Of a DNA stretch of 64,000 bases, positions 34,745 to 43,073 are shown one piece after another; the stretch's first letter is position 1; the number at the start of each line of letters is the position of its first letter. Source of the stretch: Dolichospermum flos-aquae CCAP 1403/13F (GTDB taxonomy: Bacteria; Cyanobacteriota; Cyanobacteriia; Cyanobacteriales; Nostocaceae). A program made the position numbers and the translations under genes. Where the stretch lies: positions 4,903,334-4,967,333 of the forward strand of contig NZ_CP051206.1 in the NCBI RefSeq assembly GCF_012516395.1. Direction: 5' to 3'. The notes beneath the pieces are model-generated. The model saw nothing but the letters and a program-made list of their open reading frames with translations. It did not search any database and was not told where the DNA came from.

Positions 34745-35965
34745 TTGACACTACGGGTTGCTGTTGTTGGTTCAGGACCTGCGGGTTCATGCGCTGCTGA
34801 AACACTAGCTAAAGCTGGGATTGAAACCTATTTATTTGAGCGGAAGCTAGATTACGCCAAGCCTTGCGGGGGTGCTATTCCCCTCTGTATGGTGAAGGAA
34901 TTTGACTTACCTCCAGAAATTATTGACCGTCAAGTCCGCAAAATGAAAATGATTTCTCCCTCTAATCGTGAGGTTGATATCAATCTAATAAATCAAGATG
35001 AATACATAGGAATGTGCCGCAGAGAAGTGTTGGATGGCTTCTTGCGAGACCGGGCGGAAAAATTAGGGGCAAATTTAATTAACGCCACTGTTCATAAAGT
35101 TGATATTCCTGCCGGCAAGTCTGACCCCTATACAATCCACTACCTTGACCATACAGGAGAAGGAGCGCAGGGCGTTACTAAAACCCTGAAAGTGGATTTA
35201 ATCGTTGGTGCGGACGGGGCAAATTCCCGCATTGCTAAGGATATGGGTGCTGGGGATTACAATTATGCGATCGCTTTCCAAGAACGTATTCGTCTTCCCC
35301 AAGACAAAATGGCCTATTACAATGAACTCGCCGAAATGTACGTTGGCGATGATGTTTCTACCGACTTCTACGCTTGGGTATTCCCCAAATATGATCACGT
35401 AGCGGTAGGTACTGGCACAATGCACATCAACAAAGCCAGAATCAAACAATTCCAAGCTGGTATTCGCGCCCGTGCTTCTGAAAAACTAGCCGGCGGTGAA
35501 ATCATCAAAATAGAGGCACACCCCATCCCGGAACATCCCCGTCCCCGTCGCGTTGTTGGACGCATAGCCTTGGTAGGAGATGCTGCTGGTTATGTTACCA
35601 AGTCTTCTGGTGAAGGTATTTATTTTGCGGCTAAATCTGGCAGAATGTGCGCCGAGGCCATTGTAGAAGCAGCTAACGGCGGTGCGCGGATTCCCACAGA
35701 AGCCGACCTCAAAGTATACCTGAAACGTTGGGATAAGAAATACGGACTCACCTACAAAGTATTAGACATTCTCCAAAACGTCTTCTATCGTTCCGATGCT
35801 ACCCGCGAAGCATTTGTAGAAATGTGTGATGACATGGATGTACAAAAGCTAACTTTTGATAGTTATCTTTATAAAACTGTAGTTCCCGCTAACCCCTTCA
35901 CTCAATTAAAAATTACTGCCAAAACTCTTGGTAGCTTAATTCGCGGTAATGCCCTTGCGCCCTAA
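34745..35965 (+). CDS. chlP: Geranylgeranyl reductase (chlorophyll/tocopherol biosynthesis)
   Basis: 406 residues if started at TTG 34745, which gives the usual ChlP length and N-terminus (LRVAVVGSGPAGSCAAETLA) and has GGGAG 7 nt upstream. ATG 34721 would add eight unconserved residues. The FAD-binding GxGxxG lies at 8-13, with KPCGGAIP, CRREVLDGFL, VGADGANSRIA and GRIALVGDAAGYVTKSSGEG following. ChlP reduces the geranylgeranyl chain to phytyl for chlorophyll a and tocopherol at the thylakoid. The gene ends in a strong terminator and is monocistronic. Confidence 0.94.
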   Translation: MTLRVAVVGSGPAGSCAAETLAKAGIETYLFERKLDYAKPCGGAIPLCMVKEFDLPPEIIDRQVRKMKMISPSNREVDINLINQDEYIGMCRREVLDGFLRDRAEKLGANLINATVHKVDIPAGKSDPYTIHYLDHTGEGAQGVTKTLKVDLIVGADGANSRIAKDMGAGDYNYAIAFQERIRLPQDKMAYYNELAEMYVGDDVSTDFYAWVFPKYDHVAVGTGTMHINKARIKQFQAGIRARASEKLAGGEIIKIEAHPIPEHPRPRRVVGRIALVGDAAGYVTKSSGEGIYFAAKSGRMCAEAIVEAANGGARIPTEADLKVYLKRWDKKYGLTYKVLDILQNVFYRSDATREAFVEMCDDMDVQKLTFDSYLYKTVVPANPFTQLKITAKTLGSLIRGNALAP

Positions 35966-35977
35966 AAGGGGACATGA

Positions 35978-36012
35978 GAAGCCCAGAAATAAATTTTGGG
36001 CTTCTTTTTTTT
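35978..36012 (+). terminator. Rho-independent terminator of chlP
   Basis: An 8-bp perfect stem GAAGCCCA/TGGGCTTC (35978-85/35997-36004) is followed by nine T. Confidence 0.9.
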
Positions 36013-36042
36013 TGGGTGAATAAATTACATATTATTTTTGTT

Positions 36043-38052
36043 TCACTCACCCAAATTAATCGCGGGATTCCTCTTAAAAAATCCCCTGGGCATCAATTTA
36101 AAACCAACGCGGTGAGTTGGCATTACAGGCCAATCTTCTGGACGGGGAATATGAGTGATTCCCATTGTGTACCAGACAACTAGATCTTCATTATTCACAG
36201 ATTCATTATCACCAATATATTTTGGTAAACCCTCCCCCAATTGCGTTTGATTGGGATAGTCTCCACCTGCATACATTTCATTGGGTTTATATTTTGTCAC
36301 CCAGAAATGATGAGTTGCAAAACCTGCTTTTTTCCTAATATTGGCACCTTCTACCGCATACAAAATTGTATTTCCTCCTGGCATTAACATATATGCAGGT
36401 GAAACACCTAAATTATTTTGTTTATCTGCACTAGCAATCATCCATTCTCGACTGTGTTGAATATCCATATCACGCACAGCAGATTTTTCGGTTTTTAGTG
36501 GAGTATCTTCTACAGTTATGGCATTGCCTAACGGGTTTTTATCATCCATTGGTAACGCTTCTACATTCATTTCCATTACAGAATTAGCTTGTCCATCTAT
36601 ATCTAAATCTAAGCGATAATTGAAAAAATGCTGATGATTTACACCAAAGATATTTTTAGCTAATAATCTGCCAAATGACTTATTTTCAGTTTGTTTTATG
36701 CTGGCTGTTCCCTGGACTAAATCAATCCCCGTTAACTCATTTTCTACTTCTAAAGTACCGTCTTGCCTAAATATCCAATTGATACTGTAATCATAGTTAT
36801 CAACTGTTGCCATCATTTTCATGACTAATTCACGATTACGACGGATATATTTTTGTTGATTTCTGTAATTAAAATGTTTCCACAGGATACCGTTATCTCT
36901 TTCATAAATTCCCACTAATGCAGGTATGGTAAAAGGTTCTCCTTCAGGATTAGCAAACACTGTATTTAATAAAACTCCATTTTCAGGAATTTCTTTACCT
37001 AATTCTAGTTTATTCGCTAATAATCCCAAATTATATTCTCCCACATCAAAGGCATTACGAAATGACCAATTGGGCTGAGGATGACCGTAAGGAACTGCCA
37101 TTTCTGAAAGACTACCACGATATAAAATTGATCTATCTTTTTCACCATCATTATATTTGACAAGATACAAAACTAAACCTTCGCGGGGGTGCATTAAATA
37201 ACGAAATTTCCAACCTTGCCAAGTAATTTCATTACCTTTAATTTGGAAACTTGTTCCTTCTGGTTGATTAATATTTAATGTTTTTGGTGGTGCAATTACT
37301 TGACTAGAAGCATTAACATCATAATCCCAATTTTCTTGGGAAAGAGGAACTATCCCATTATCAACAAAGCTATCAACTTCACCTTTATTTAAATTAACTG
37401 TAACTAAAACGCCTTCTATGGGACGGGCATAAAAATTCCAATGTTTACCTTGATAATAAGATAATGCTCGACAAATTCGATTACCAGATTTTGCTTCTGC
37501 TTTATTGAGTATTCCTGCTCCCCAACAACTTATTTCTACATTTTTAAAATCTTTAATTCCCCGTTTTTGCATAGCTATTTGCCAACGTAAATCTGATTTT
37601 ACGACTTCGTTAGCTATGGCATAATCTGGGTTTAAAATAGCAGGTTGTCCGTGAGGTATTTCTTGCCAGGAAGTGAGATTTTTAGTATTTAAATTAACTG
37701 TTCCAGTAAAGGTTTTATTCAGTTCGATTTCATAAACTTGCAAAAAAACCTGGCGGAGAAATGATTTACCAGGTGTAAAATTTAAGACTGCTTTTTTATC
37801 GGGTTCTTGTAAGGAAATTATGGGAAAAATTGCGGTTTCACTGAGATTTTTTTGCTCTTTAACTATGGTAACTGCTGTATTAATTTCTTGTTCTGTTAAG
37901 GGGTTGAGAGGGTGTGGAATTATCGCTTCTTCAGCTAATACAATGTTAGAAAATCCCCAGCAGATATTAATGAAAATAATAATGCTAATAGTTAGCCTGT
38001 AAAAAAGATTTAGCCTCTTAATCATCTTGCACATTTTTCTGAAAAAGTACAT
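36043..38052 (-). CDS. Copper-containing primary amine oxidase, secreted
   Basis: 669 residues with an N-terminal hydrophobic signal (LTISIIIFINICWGFSNIVL, ending near LAEEA). The topaquinone precursor Tyr is in T-V-D-N-Y-D (near residue 420), matching T-x-x-N-Y-(D/E). Copper ligands are in HQHFFNYRLD and, later, THIPRPEDWPVMP. The catalytic-base Asp is likely in FRNAFDVGEYNLG. It would oxidise primary amines to aldehyde, H2O2 and ammonia in the periplasm, perhaps scavenging nitrogen. ATGs at residues 7 and 10 are alternative starts. Unlinked to other amine genes here; few cyanobacteria are known to carry such enzymes. Confidence 0.88.
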   Translation of the reverse strand: MYFFRKMCKMIKRLNLFYRLTISIIIFINICWGFSNIVLAEEAIIPHPLNPLTEQEINTAVTIVKEQKNLSETAIFPIISLQEPDKKAVLNFTPGKSFLRQVFLQVYEIELNKTFTGTVNLNTKNLTSWQEIPHGQPAILNPDYAIANEVVKSDLRWQIAMQKRGIKDFKNVEISCWGAGILNKAEAKSGNRICRALSYYQGKHWNFYARPIEGVLVTVNLNKGEVDSFVDNGIVPLSQENWDYDVNASSQVIAPPKTLNINQPEGTSFQIKGNEITWQGWKFRYLMHPREGLVLYLVKYNDGEKDRSILYRGSLSEMAVPYGHPQPNWSFRNAFDVGEYNLGLLANKLELGKEIPENGVLLNTVFANPEGEPFTIPALVGIYERDNGILWKHFNYRNQQKYIRRNRELVMKMMATVDNYDYSINWIFRQDGTLEVENELTGIDLVQGTASIKQTENKSFGRLLAKNIFGVNHQHFFNYRLDLDIDGQANSVMEMNVEALPMDDKNPLGNAITVEDTPLKTEKSAVRDMDIQHSREWMIASADKQNNLGVSPAYMLMPGGNTILYAVEGANIRKKAGFATHHFWVTKYKPNEMYAGGDYPNQTQLGEGLPKYIGDNESVNNEDLVVWYTMGITHIPRPEDWPVMPTHRVGFKLMPRGFFKRNPAINLGE

Positions 38053-38111
38053 TTATTGATTCCTCAACTAAAGATGAGAAACAGTAAGATTAAGAGGATA
38101 TTTTAACTTTC

Positions 38112-38218
38112 CTCGTTCCCATACTCTGCATGGGAATGAATTCTAGAAGGCTCTGCCTTTGATAAAAGTAGAGGCAGAGCCTCTGTGATAGCATTCCCAG
38201 TCAGAGACTGGGAACGAG
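38112..38218. repeat. 107-bp palindromic MITE-like repeat
   Basis: Outer inverted repeat CTCGTTCCCA/TGGGAACGAG (38112-38121/38209-38218) and inner inverted repeat AGGCTCTGCCT/AGGCAGAGCCT. Each arm also has a local hairpin (CCCATACTCTGCATGGG; CCCAGTCAGAGACTGGG). It is a common type of interspersed palindrome; here it separates the amine oxidase and the Ycf37-like gene. Confidence 0.75.
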
Positions 38219-38227
38219 ATAATTTAC

Positions 38228-38752
38228 TTATATAGAAACTAAGCGACGTAAAGATTCAGCCCGACGTTTAGCAACGGGGTTATTAGGTGATAATTTGAGT
38301 GTTGCTTCATACATTTCCAAGGCTTGAGCATTCAATTTTTTCTTCTCATAAGCGTGTCCGAGATTATTTAAGGCTGATACATAATCTGGGTTCAATTTAA
38401 TCGCTTCTTTGTACTGACGAATTGCTAAGTCATATTGCTCTTGAGCAAAGTAAACATATCCCAAACCGTTGTAAATGGGAGCAATAGATTCTTCTCCCTC
38501 TTCTTCGGCTGCTTTGAGAGATTTTTGAAATAGGGGTATGGCTTGGCTAAATACTTTTTTTTCTGAATAGATACTAGCTAATTCATAATATTCTTGAGCC
38601 GTACCTTTTTCTTTAGTTAATTTGTTTTTTAACTTACCTAGAGAGTTTTCAAGTTTGCGGGTTTTGAATACTTGACGAAAAACACTCACACCTGCAAATG
38701 CAAGTAAACCAACAAAAATTGACAGATAAATGACGACTAAATTGCTATCCAT
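38228..38752 (-). CDS. Ycf37-like TPR membrane protein (photosystem I assembly)
   Basis: 174 residues. One N-terminal transmembrane helix (VVIYLSIFVGLLAFAGVSVF) is followed by a basic stretch and three TPR units (about 52-155: YYELASIYSEKKVFSQAIPL, NGLGYVYFAQEQYDLAIRQY, NNLGHAYEKKKLNAQALEMY). Size, topology and TPR number match Ycf37/Pyg7, which aids PSI assembly at the thylakoid. A generic membrane TPR protein is the alternative. It is separated by 70 bp from the binding-protein gene upstream and may share its promoter. Confidence 0.65.
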   Translation of the reverse strand: MDSNLVVIYLSIFVGLLAFAGVSVFRQVFKTRKLENSLGKLKNKLTKEKGTAQEYYELASIYSEKKVFSQAIPLFQKSLKAAEEEGEESIAPIYNGLGYVYFAQEQYDLAIRQYKEAIKLNPDYVSALNNLGHAYEKKKLNAQALEMYEATLKLSPNNPVAKRRAESLRRLVSI

Positions 38753-38822
38753 TTTCTACAAATACAAATTATTAAAATACCCTATCTATTATCAGTTATT
38801 AGGTTGTATATTTCTCACTAAA

Positions 38823-39608
38823 TTACGACAATCCCCAATATTCTATCCGTTCTTTTAGCCAACCTGTAACCGTATAACGAGCGATCGCTTCATTCACGTT
38901 ACGTCTTAACTGATCATACTGCAATCCCTTTGGCATAACTACAGATAATGGTTGTGCTGATAATTTAGTTGTCAATATGCGATAACCAGGATGTGCTTGC
39001 ACCCAACCACTAAGAACGCTGATATCCGCTGCAAAACCATCTACCTGATTATTTTCTATTTTTTCCCAGCCTTGGGCGTAAGAATTTACGCCGACCAATT
39101 CAGCAGACGGTGCAAAATATTTTAAGTATCCAACAGTGCTAGAGTTGTTGAGAACGGCTATTTTCCCTTTGTCTATATCTTTTAATTCTTGAATAGATGT
39201 ATTTTTTGTAACTATTGCTGCCCCATCATAATAATAAGGAACACTGAAGCTAACAATGCGGGAACGTGACTCTGTGGCTGTGACTCCAGCAATAGCCAAA
39301 TCAACTTGTTGATTAAAGACTACAGGTAAGCGATCGCTATTAGCTACTGGTTGCAATTTCACAGCGTCAGCTTTACCCAACAAATCACTGGCCAAACGTT
39401 TGGCTAAATCAATCTCTAACCCTTGTAAATTGCCCTTGTCATCCCTAAATCCCAAAGGACGAAGATTATCCTTAACTGCCATATTTAAATAGCCTCGCTG
39501 CTGAATTTCCGCCATTGTTGCGGCAGATGCAGTTAAATTTCCACTGAGAAAAGACAGCCAAAAAATCAAAGATAGGGTAGCGGATAATACCAGATGTAAC
39601 TTATTCAT
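38823..39608 (-). CDS. Amino-acid ABC transporter periplasmic binding protein (family 3)
   Basis: 261 residues from ATG 39608 (MNKLHLVLSATLSLIFWLSF), which begins directly with a signal peptide; the longer frame from 39644 adds unconserved residues. The mature part has family 3 solute-binding signatures (GYLNMAVKDNLRPLGFRD, LQGLEIDLAKRLA, VDLAIAGVTATESRSRIVSF). No permease or ATPase genes are adjacent, so it either serves a transporter encoded elsewhere or acts alone. Confidence 0.88.
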   Translation of the reverse strand: MNKLHLVLSATLSLIFWLSFLSGNLTASAATMAEIQQRGYLNMAVKDNLRPLGFRDDKGNLQGLEIDLAKRLASDLLGKADAVKLQPVANSDRLPVVFNQQVDLAIAGVTATESRSRIVSFSVPYYYDGAAIVTKNTSIQELKDIDKGKIAVLNNSSTVGYLKYFAPSAELVGVNSYAQGWEKIENNQVDGFAADISVLSGWVQAHPGYRILTTKLSAQPLSVVMPKGLQYDQLRRNVNEAIARYTVTGWLKERIEYWGLS

Positions 39609-39718
39609 AATCGCTCTGCGTTTTACTCCAATTAAAAATGCCAAAAAGTTTCTTGATTTTTAATTTTCAATTCTCCGAAGTGCCATCTGTTACATCCGTT
39701 ATTCATCCGTTGCCACCT

Positions 39719-40075
39719 TTATCCGTTAACCGAGTTAGCGAGTTCCGCAATTTTAGCGAAGCTTGCAGGATCAAGAATTGCCAATTGTGCCAACATTTTG
39801 CGGTTTAGTTCCACATTGGCCTTTTTCAAATTACCAATCAAACGGCTATAGCTTAAACCGTGTTGTCTAGAAGCTGCGTTAATCCGTGCTATCCACAGAC
39901 GGCGAAAATCACGCTTCTTCTTTTTGCGATCGCGGTAAGCACTGCGAAGCGCCTTCATTACTTGTTGGTTAGCGGTTCTAAACAAAGTTGAGTGAGAACC
40001 ACGGAAACCTTTAGCTAGTTTGAGAATTTTATTGCGGCGTTTACGAGCTACATTACCGCGTTTTACCCGAGTCAT
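39719..40075 (-). CDS. rplT: 50S ribosomal protein L20
   Basis: 118 residues, typical: [40 protein letters not shown] and the [19 protein letters not shown] block. It binds 23S rRNA early in 50S assembly. It lies 20 bp downstream of rpmI, so the two form an operon; in other bacteria L20 autoregulates this operon through the leader. Confidence 0.98.
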   Translation of the reverse strand: MTRVKRGNVARKRRNKILKLAKGFRGSHSTLFRTANQQVMKALRSAYRDRKKKKRDFRRLWIARINAASRQHGLSYSRLIGNLKKANVELNRKMLAQLAILDPASFAKIAELANSVNG

Positions 40076-40095
40076 ATCTTATTACCTGTGATCTT

Positions 40096-40293
40096 TTACA
40101 AATATGGAAGCATTAAACGCACGTTAGGTTCGTCCCGTTCATGAACAATTGCCATTTTGGACATATTGCTCTTTTTGCTAGAGGATTTATGCTCTAATAA
40201 GTGGTTTTTGAACGGTTTACGGCGGACGATTTTACCGGTACCGGTGACGCGGAATCTCTTCGCCGCAGCCTTGCGAGTCTTTAATTTAGGCAT
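40096..40293 (-). CDS. rpmI: 50S ribosomal protein L35
   Basis: 65 residues: [37 protein letters not shown] and the C-terminal VRLMLPYL. First gene of the rpmI-rplT operon. No infC is seen upstream, where the DNA is repeat-rich. Confidence 0.98.
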   Translation of the reverse strand: MPKLKTRKAAAKRFRVTGTGKIVRRKPFKNHLLEHKSSSKKSNMSKMAIVHERDEPNVRLMLPYL

Positions 40294-40417
40294 GGTCTGG
40301 CTTTAATTCAACACAATCTACAATTATATACGAGAAAAGGCAAATTGTATGCCCCATTGGCAAGATCGGCAAGGATTCCCAGGACATAGCCATTATATTC
40401 ATTCAAAAGATTTTACC

Positions 40418-40544
40418 TCAAGACTTGACAAGGCGAAAATTCTAGTTTACACTAATGTTATGAGTAGAAATCTGTCCGCGCATATATAGTAAACTTTTGG
40501 ATTGTCTGAATCAGGATTTACAGGATTTTAGGACTTACAGGATG
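40418..40544. repeat. Promoter-bearing tandem repeat, copy A
   Basis: About 127 bp, nearly identical to 40597-40724: TCAAGACTTGACAAG, a TTTACACTAATGTTA promoter-like part, AGTAGAAATCTGTCCGCGCA, then GAATCAGGATTTACAGGATT. The two copies are spaced 179 bp apart. Confidence 0.75.
40425..40453 (+). promoter_or_regulatory. Promoter-like element, copy A
   Basis: TTGACA (40425-40430), a 17-nt spacer, then TACACT (40448-40453): perfect -35 and acceptable -10 at ideal spacing. It points rightward, away from rpmI, and no gene follows within 690 bp. A small RNA is possible. Confidence 0.45.
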
Positions 40545-40596
40545 TTGGTTTGCGGTGGAGATTTTTGATTTTCAGTTTTTTATATGATTCTTGACA

Positions 40597-40724
40597 TCAA
40601 GACTTGACAAGATGCGATAATTGGTTTACACTAATGTTAGGAGTAGAAATCTATCCGCGCATATATAGTAAAATTTTGGATCGTCTGAATCAGGATTTAC
40701 AGGATTTAAGGATGTACAGGATTG
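40597..40724. repeat. Promoter-bearing tandem repeat, copy B
   Basis: Second copy of the 40418-40544 unit, with TTGACA/17/TACACT and the CCGCGCATATATAGTAAA segment conserved. Confidence 0.75.
40604..40632 (+). promoter_or_regulatory. Promoter-like element, copy B
   Basis: TTGACA (40604-40609), 17 nt, TACACT (40627-40632). The spacer sequence differs from copy A at several positions while both hexamers are unchanged, suggesting the hexamers matter. Confidence 0.45.
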
Positions 40725-40749
40725 TGATATTATCATTACCTAAACTATC

Positions 40750-41106
40750 CTGATATGGCTACGCCACGCTTCGCTATCAGACAAATAAAAATATCCAACC
40801 CCCCACCAAAAATCATCCAATAACATCCTGTACATCCTCAAATCCTGGAAATCCTGATATGGCTAACGCCACGCTACGCTATCAGACAAATAAAAATCCC
40901 CAGGGCAAGCGCATCTTATTTTTAGAATGCTTACTGGACAAAGGTTTTGACGATTGTTGATTTTTGTAACTAAAGGTTGAAACCCTTGCTGGGCATGGAT
41001 TACAGAATTTAGGTGCGTTTGCCCTGTAAAAATCCCCAACTCCCCACCAAAAATCATTCAACAACATTCTGTAAATCCTAAAATCCTAGACATCCTGATT
41101 CAGACA
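40750..41106. repeat. Tandem pair of about 105-bp repeats; the second is split by the MITE
   Basis: Unit 1 (about 40750-40851) runs from TCCTGATATGGCTACGCCAC through AGACAAATAAAAATATCC and CCACCAAAAATCATCC. Unit 2 (from about 40853) has the same order, but after AGACAAATAAAAATCCC the MITE (40901-41026) intervenes before the rest continues at 41027. Both end in AATCCTGNNNATCCTGAT repeats, related in inverse orientation to 40506-40544. Confidence 0.7.
40901..41026. mobile_element. 126-bp MITE, copy 2
   Basis: Terminal inverted repeats CAGGGCAAGCGCA / TGCGTTTGCCCTG. It is flanked by a perfect 10-bp direct repeat TAAAAATCCC (40891-40900 and 41027-41036). It is inserted in opposite orientation to copy 1 at 26547-26672. 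A related uninterrupted site exists at about 40780-40830. Confidence 0.88.
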
Positions 41107-41148
41107 ATTACGTTTATAATGAAAATTATCAGTTATAGGAAATAGACA

Positions 41149-41415
41149 ATGAATATTACCCTAAAACCAGAACAAGAACAGTTTATTCAAAACCAGTTAG
41201 CTCAAGGGAGATTTCCTAATGCTGAAGCCGTCATTAATCAAGCTCTACAACTTTTACAAGAAAAACAACGAGAATATGAAGACTGGGTAGAAGATGTGAG
41301 AATTAAAGTGAATGAAGCCGCAGCAGAATTAGAACGAGGAGAAGGAGTTCCTTTAGAAACAGTTGTTGAACAGATACAGGCAAAATTTCGTCATGCGCGA
41401 GAGGAAAAAAAATGA
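41149..41415 (+). CDS. ParD-type antitoxin
   Basis: 88 residues. The N-terminal ribbon-helix-helix region (MNITLKPEQEQFIQNQLAQG, FPNAEAVINQALQLLQEK) matches ParD/CC2985-family antitoxins, followed by an acidic helical tail that would wrap the toxin. The stop overlaps the toxin ATG (ATGA at 41412-41415). It is expected to neutralise the ParE-like toxin and repress the operon. Confidence 0.85.
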   Translation: MNITLKPEQEQFIQNQLAQGRFPNAEAVINQALQLLQEKQREYEDWVEDVRIKVNEAAAELERGEGVPLETVVEQIQAKFRHAREEKK

Positions 41416-41705
41416 ATCAATGTTTGATTTCACCTCTAGCAATTCGAGATTTAGATAGCATTTCTGAATACTTTTTAAACAGAAATATTGAAGCGGGAGA
41501 AATACTCTTTCAAGATTTCACAAAAAAGTGTGAAAAATTACTGCTATTTCCTCAAATGGGACGCAGTTACGAATACATAAGACAGGGAATGCGTGGACTT
41601 CCTTTAAATGGTTACATCATTTTTTATCAAGTTGTTGATAATAATATTGAAATTCTTAGAGTCGTGAATGGTCGCCAAGATTTAGAAGCTTTATTCGCAG
41701 AATAG
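41412..41705 (+). CDS. RelE/ParE family toxin
   Basis: 97 residues with the ParE pattern: ISPLAIRDLDSISEYFLNRN, FPQMGRSYEYIRQGMRGLPL and the C-terminal YIIFYQVVDNNIEILRVVNG. ParE toxins typically poison gyrase. The reading frame is intact and paired with its antitoxin, so this module may be active. Repeats of the AATCCTG type flank both sides. Confidence 0.85.
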   Translation: MNQCLISPLAIRDLDSISEYFLNRNIEAGEILFQDFTKKCEKLLLFPQMGRSYEYIRQGMRGLPLNGYIIFYQVVDNNIEILRVVNGRQDLEALFAE

Positions 41706-41780
41706 ATGTTTTATTAACTGAGAATTTTGATCATCAATCAAATAATATCCAAAAAATTCCCACATCACAAAAATTCTCAC

Positions 41781-41828
41781 ATCCAAAATCCTGAAAATCC
41801 TTAAATCCTGGATATCCTGATTCAGACA
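41781..41828. repeat. AATCCTG interspersed repeat
   Basis: ATCCAAAATCCTGAAAATCC followed by TTAAATCCTGGATATCCTGA and TTCAGACAG. Same family as 41064-41106 and, in inverse orientation, 40506-40544. It lies just after the ParDE module. Confidence 0.65.
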
Positions 41829-41922
41829 GTTTAAACGTTAAATAAATCACAAATTTGATCCAAGAAGTCGGGGATATCAACTATAATATTTACCACAACC
41901 TCAAATAATCAACTATAAAAAA

Positions 41923-42094
41923 ATGCCATCTACCGTTACCCTCACCCTCACCATTACTACAGGGAAACTTTCAGGAAAACAATATATATTTGATAGTCGC
42001 AGCACTTGTATTATCGGTAGAGGTGAAGATTGCAATTTGCAAATTGCTGATAATATTGATATGACAGTTTCCCGCTATCATTGCTTATTAGATA
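41923..42094 (+). pseudogene. FHA-domain protein, N-terminal fragment
   Basis: From ATG 41923 about 57 codons of an FHA domain remain (LTITTGKLSGKQYIFDSRST, CIIGRGEDCNLQIADNIDMT, VSRYHCLLD), including the phosphothreonine-binding GR and SRxH residues. The domain then runs into the inverted repeat of an IS66 relic (42095) and stops at 42114. The rest of the FHA fold and anything beyond it is not found after the IS, so the gene was cut and its 3' part lost. Confidence 0.75.
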
Positions 42095-43012
42095 GTAACC
42101 GTTCAAAGGGGTAATTGGTGACTTAAATACCGTGAAATAGAATGTGTGAAGTAGTTATAGCTATGAAAATCACTTGCTAATCCATCTGGAATACAAATGA
42201 ATAACTACGCAAAACACAGCAGTATTTATAACTTACTTAGGTACTGGAACTTGTGGAAGTAGAGAAGGAGAAGGTGGTTAAAATTCCAGCAAACCTCTCC
42301 CCTAATAAATTCTTGGCGGCATCTGTACACCGAGTTAGTGTAATCTCAAAGAAGGTGACTAATGGTGTAACTGCTGTCCATAACCAGGCTTGACTATTTT
42401 TGCCGTTGCATCCATCCGTGTTTTTTTGACTAAATCTGGTTTCATCTGCACCCACTACTGCCGCATTCTGGATGTAGGTTTTCGCCTCTTCTACTGCCTT
42501 TTCTACGGCGTTACTCGCTTCCATTCTCAGTTTATTAATGGTTCGGGTTTGATAGGTGGTATTTCTACAAGAGGGATGTCTGTATGGGTTAGCATCTTCT
42601 CCTTCCAACTGCCCTCCACAGCTACTACAGGACTCTGGCTTGTAATTTATTACCTCCTCACACTCAGATTCTGGATATAGAAACTTTGTAAATCCCTTGT
42701 GTCCTGGTTGTCCCCCTCTCTTTTTCCCACTTTTTTTCTTGATTGGTTTCTTTTCTGTGTTGAGTGGATCTGCTGATGGTGGTGATGATGAATTCTTTGA
42801 TGTTCTATTCAGTTTTTCTTCTAATTCTTGTATCCACTGCTTCATCTCCTCCATCCGTCCTTTGACACTGGTTGGAGTCTGTTCCCAATCCGTTTCCGGT
42901 ATTTCCGTTTTATAGGTGTGGCAGATGAGGCTGATTTTTTCCATGCCTTCTACTCTACCATGTCTTTCTACTTATTTTTTCTAGTAGCCAAATTAATCCT
43001 GTGAACAGTTAC
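42095..43012 (-). mobile_element. IS66-family relic with both ends
   Basis: About 918 bp. The ends form 15-bp inverted repeats GTAACCGTTCAAAGG (42095) and CCTGTGAACAGTTAC (to 43012), two mismatches, starting GTAA as in IS66. The expected 8-bp target duplication is not seen (ATTAGATA versus TAGCTGTA). The transposase inside is internally deleted and frameshifted, and no TnpA/TnpB accessory genes remain. Confidence 0.7.
42237..42944 (-). pseudogene. IS66 family transposase, internally deleted
   Basis: Begins with a normal IS66 N-terminus: a coiled coil (WIQELEEKLNRTSKNSSSPP), a GKKRGGQPGHKG linker and a zinc-finger start (CSSCGGQLEG). The frame then jumps from RHPSCRNTTYQTRT to NKLRMEASNAVEKAVEEAKT and VVGADETRFSQKN, losing about 90 residues. 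It collapses after LLGERFAGIL into a frameshifted tail. The first catalytic Asp survives (GADET), but most of the DDE domain does not, so it is inactive. Confidence 0.85.
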
Positions 43013-43017
43013 TAGCT

Positions 43018-43046
43018 GTAGGGGTTTAGCAATGCTAAACCCCTAC
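43018..43046. repeat. GTAGGGGTTTAGC palindrome
   Basis: A 13-bp perfect inverted repeat GTAGGGGTTTAGC/GCTAAACCCCTAC with loop AAT; common cyanobacterial interspersed palindrome, abutting the IS66 right end. Confidence 0.75.
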
Positions 43047-43073
43047 CCAATTTTAAAATTTTCTATTCTTTAG

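Noticed and set aside
40294-40420. L20-binding autoregulatory leader upstream of rpmI
   Set aside because: Expected from other bacteria, but I could not see a convincing L20-type pseudoknot or stem in the sequence.
40863-41067. Two overlapping 61-64-codon frames near the second MITE
   Set aside because: They consist of MITE and tandem-repeat sequence; part of the same peptide also appears in a frame over the first MITE copy, and neither has a ribosome site.
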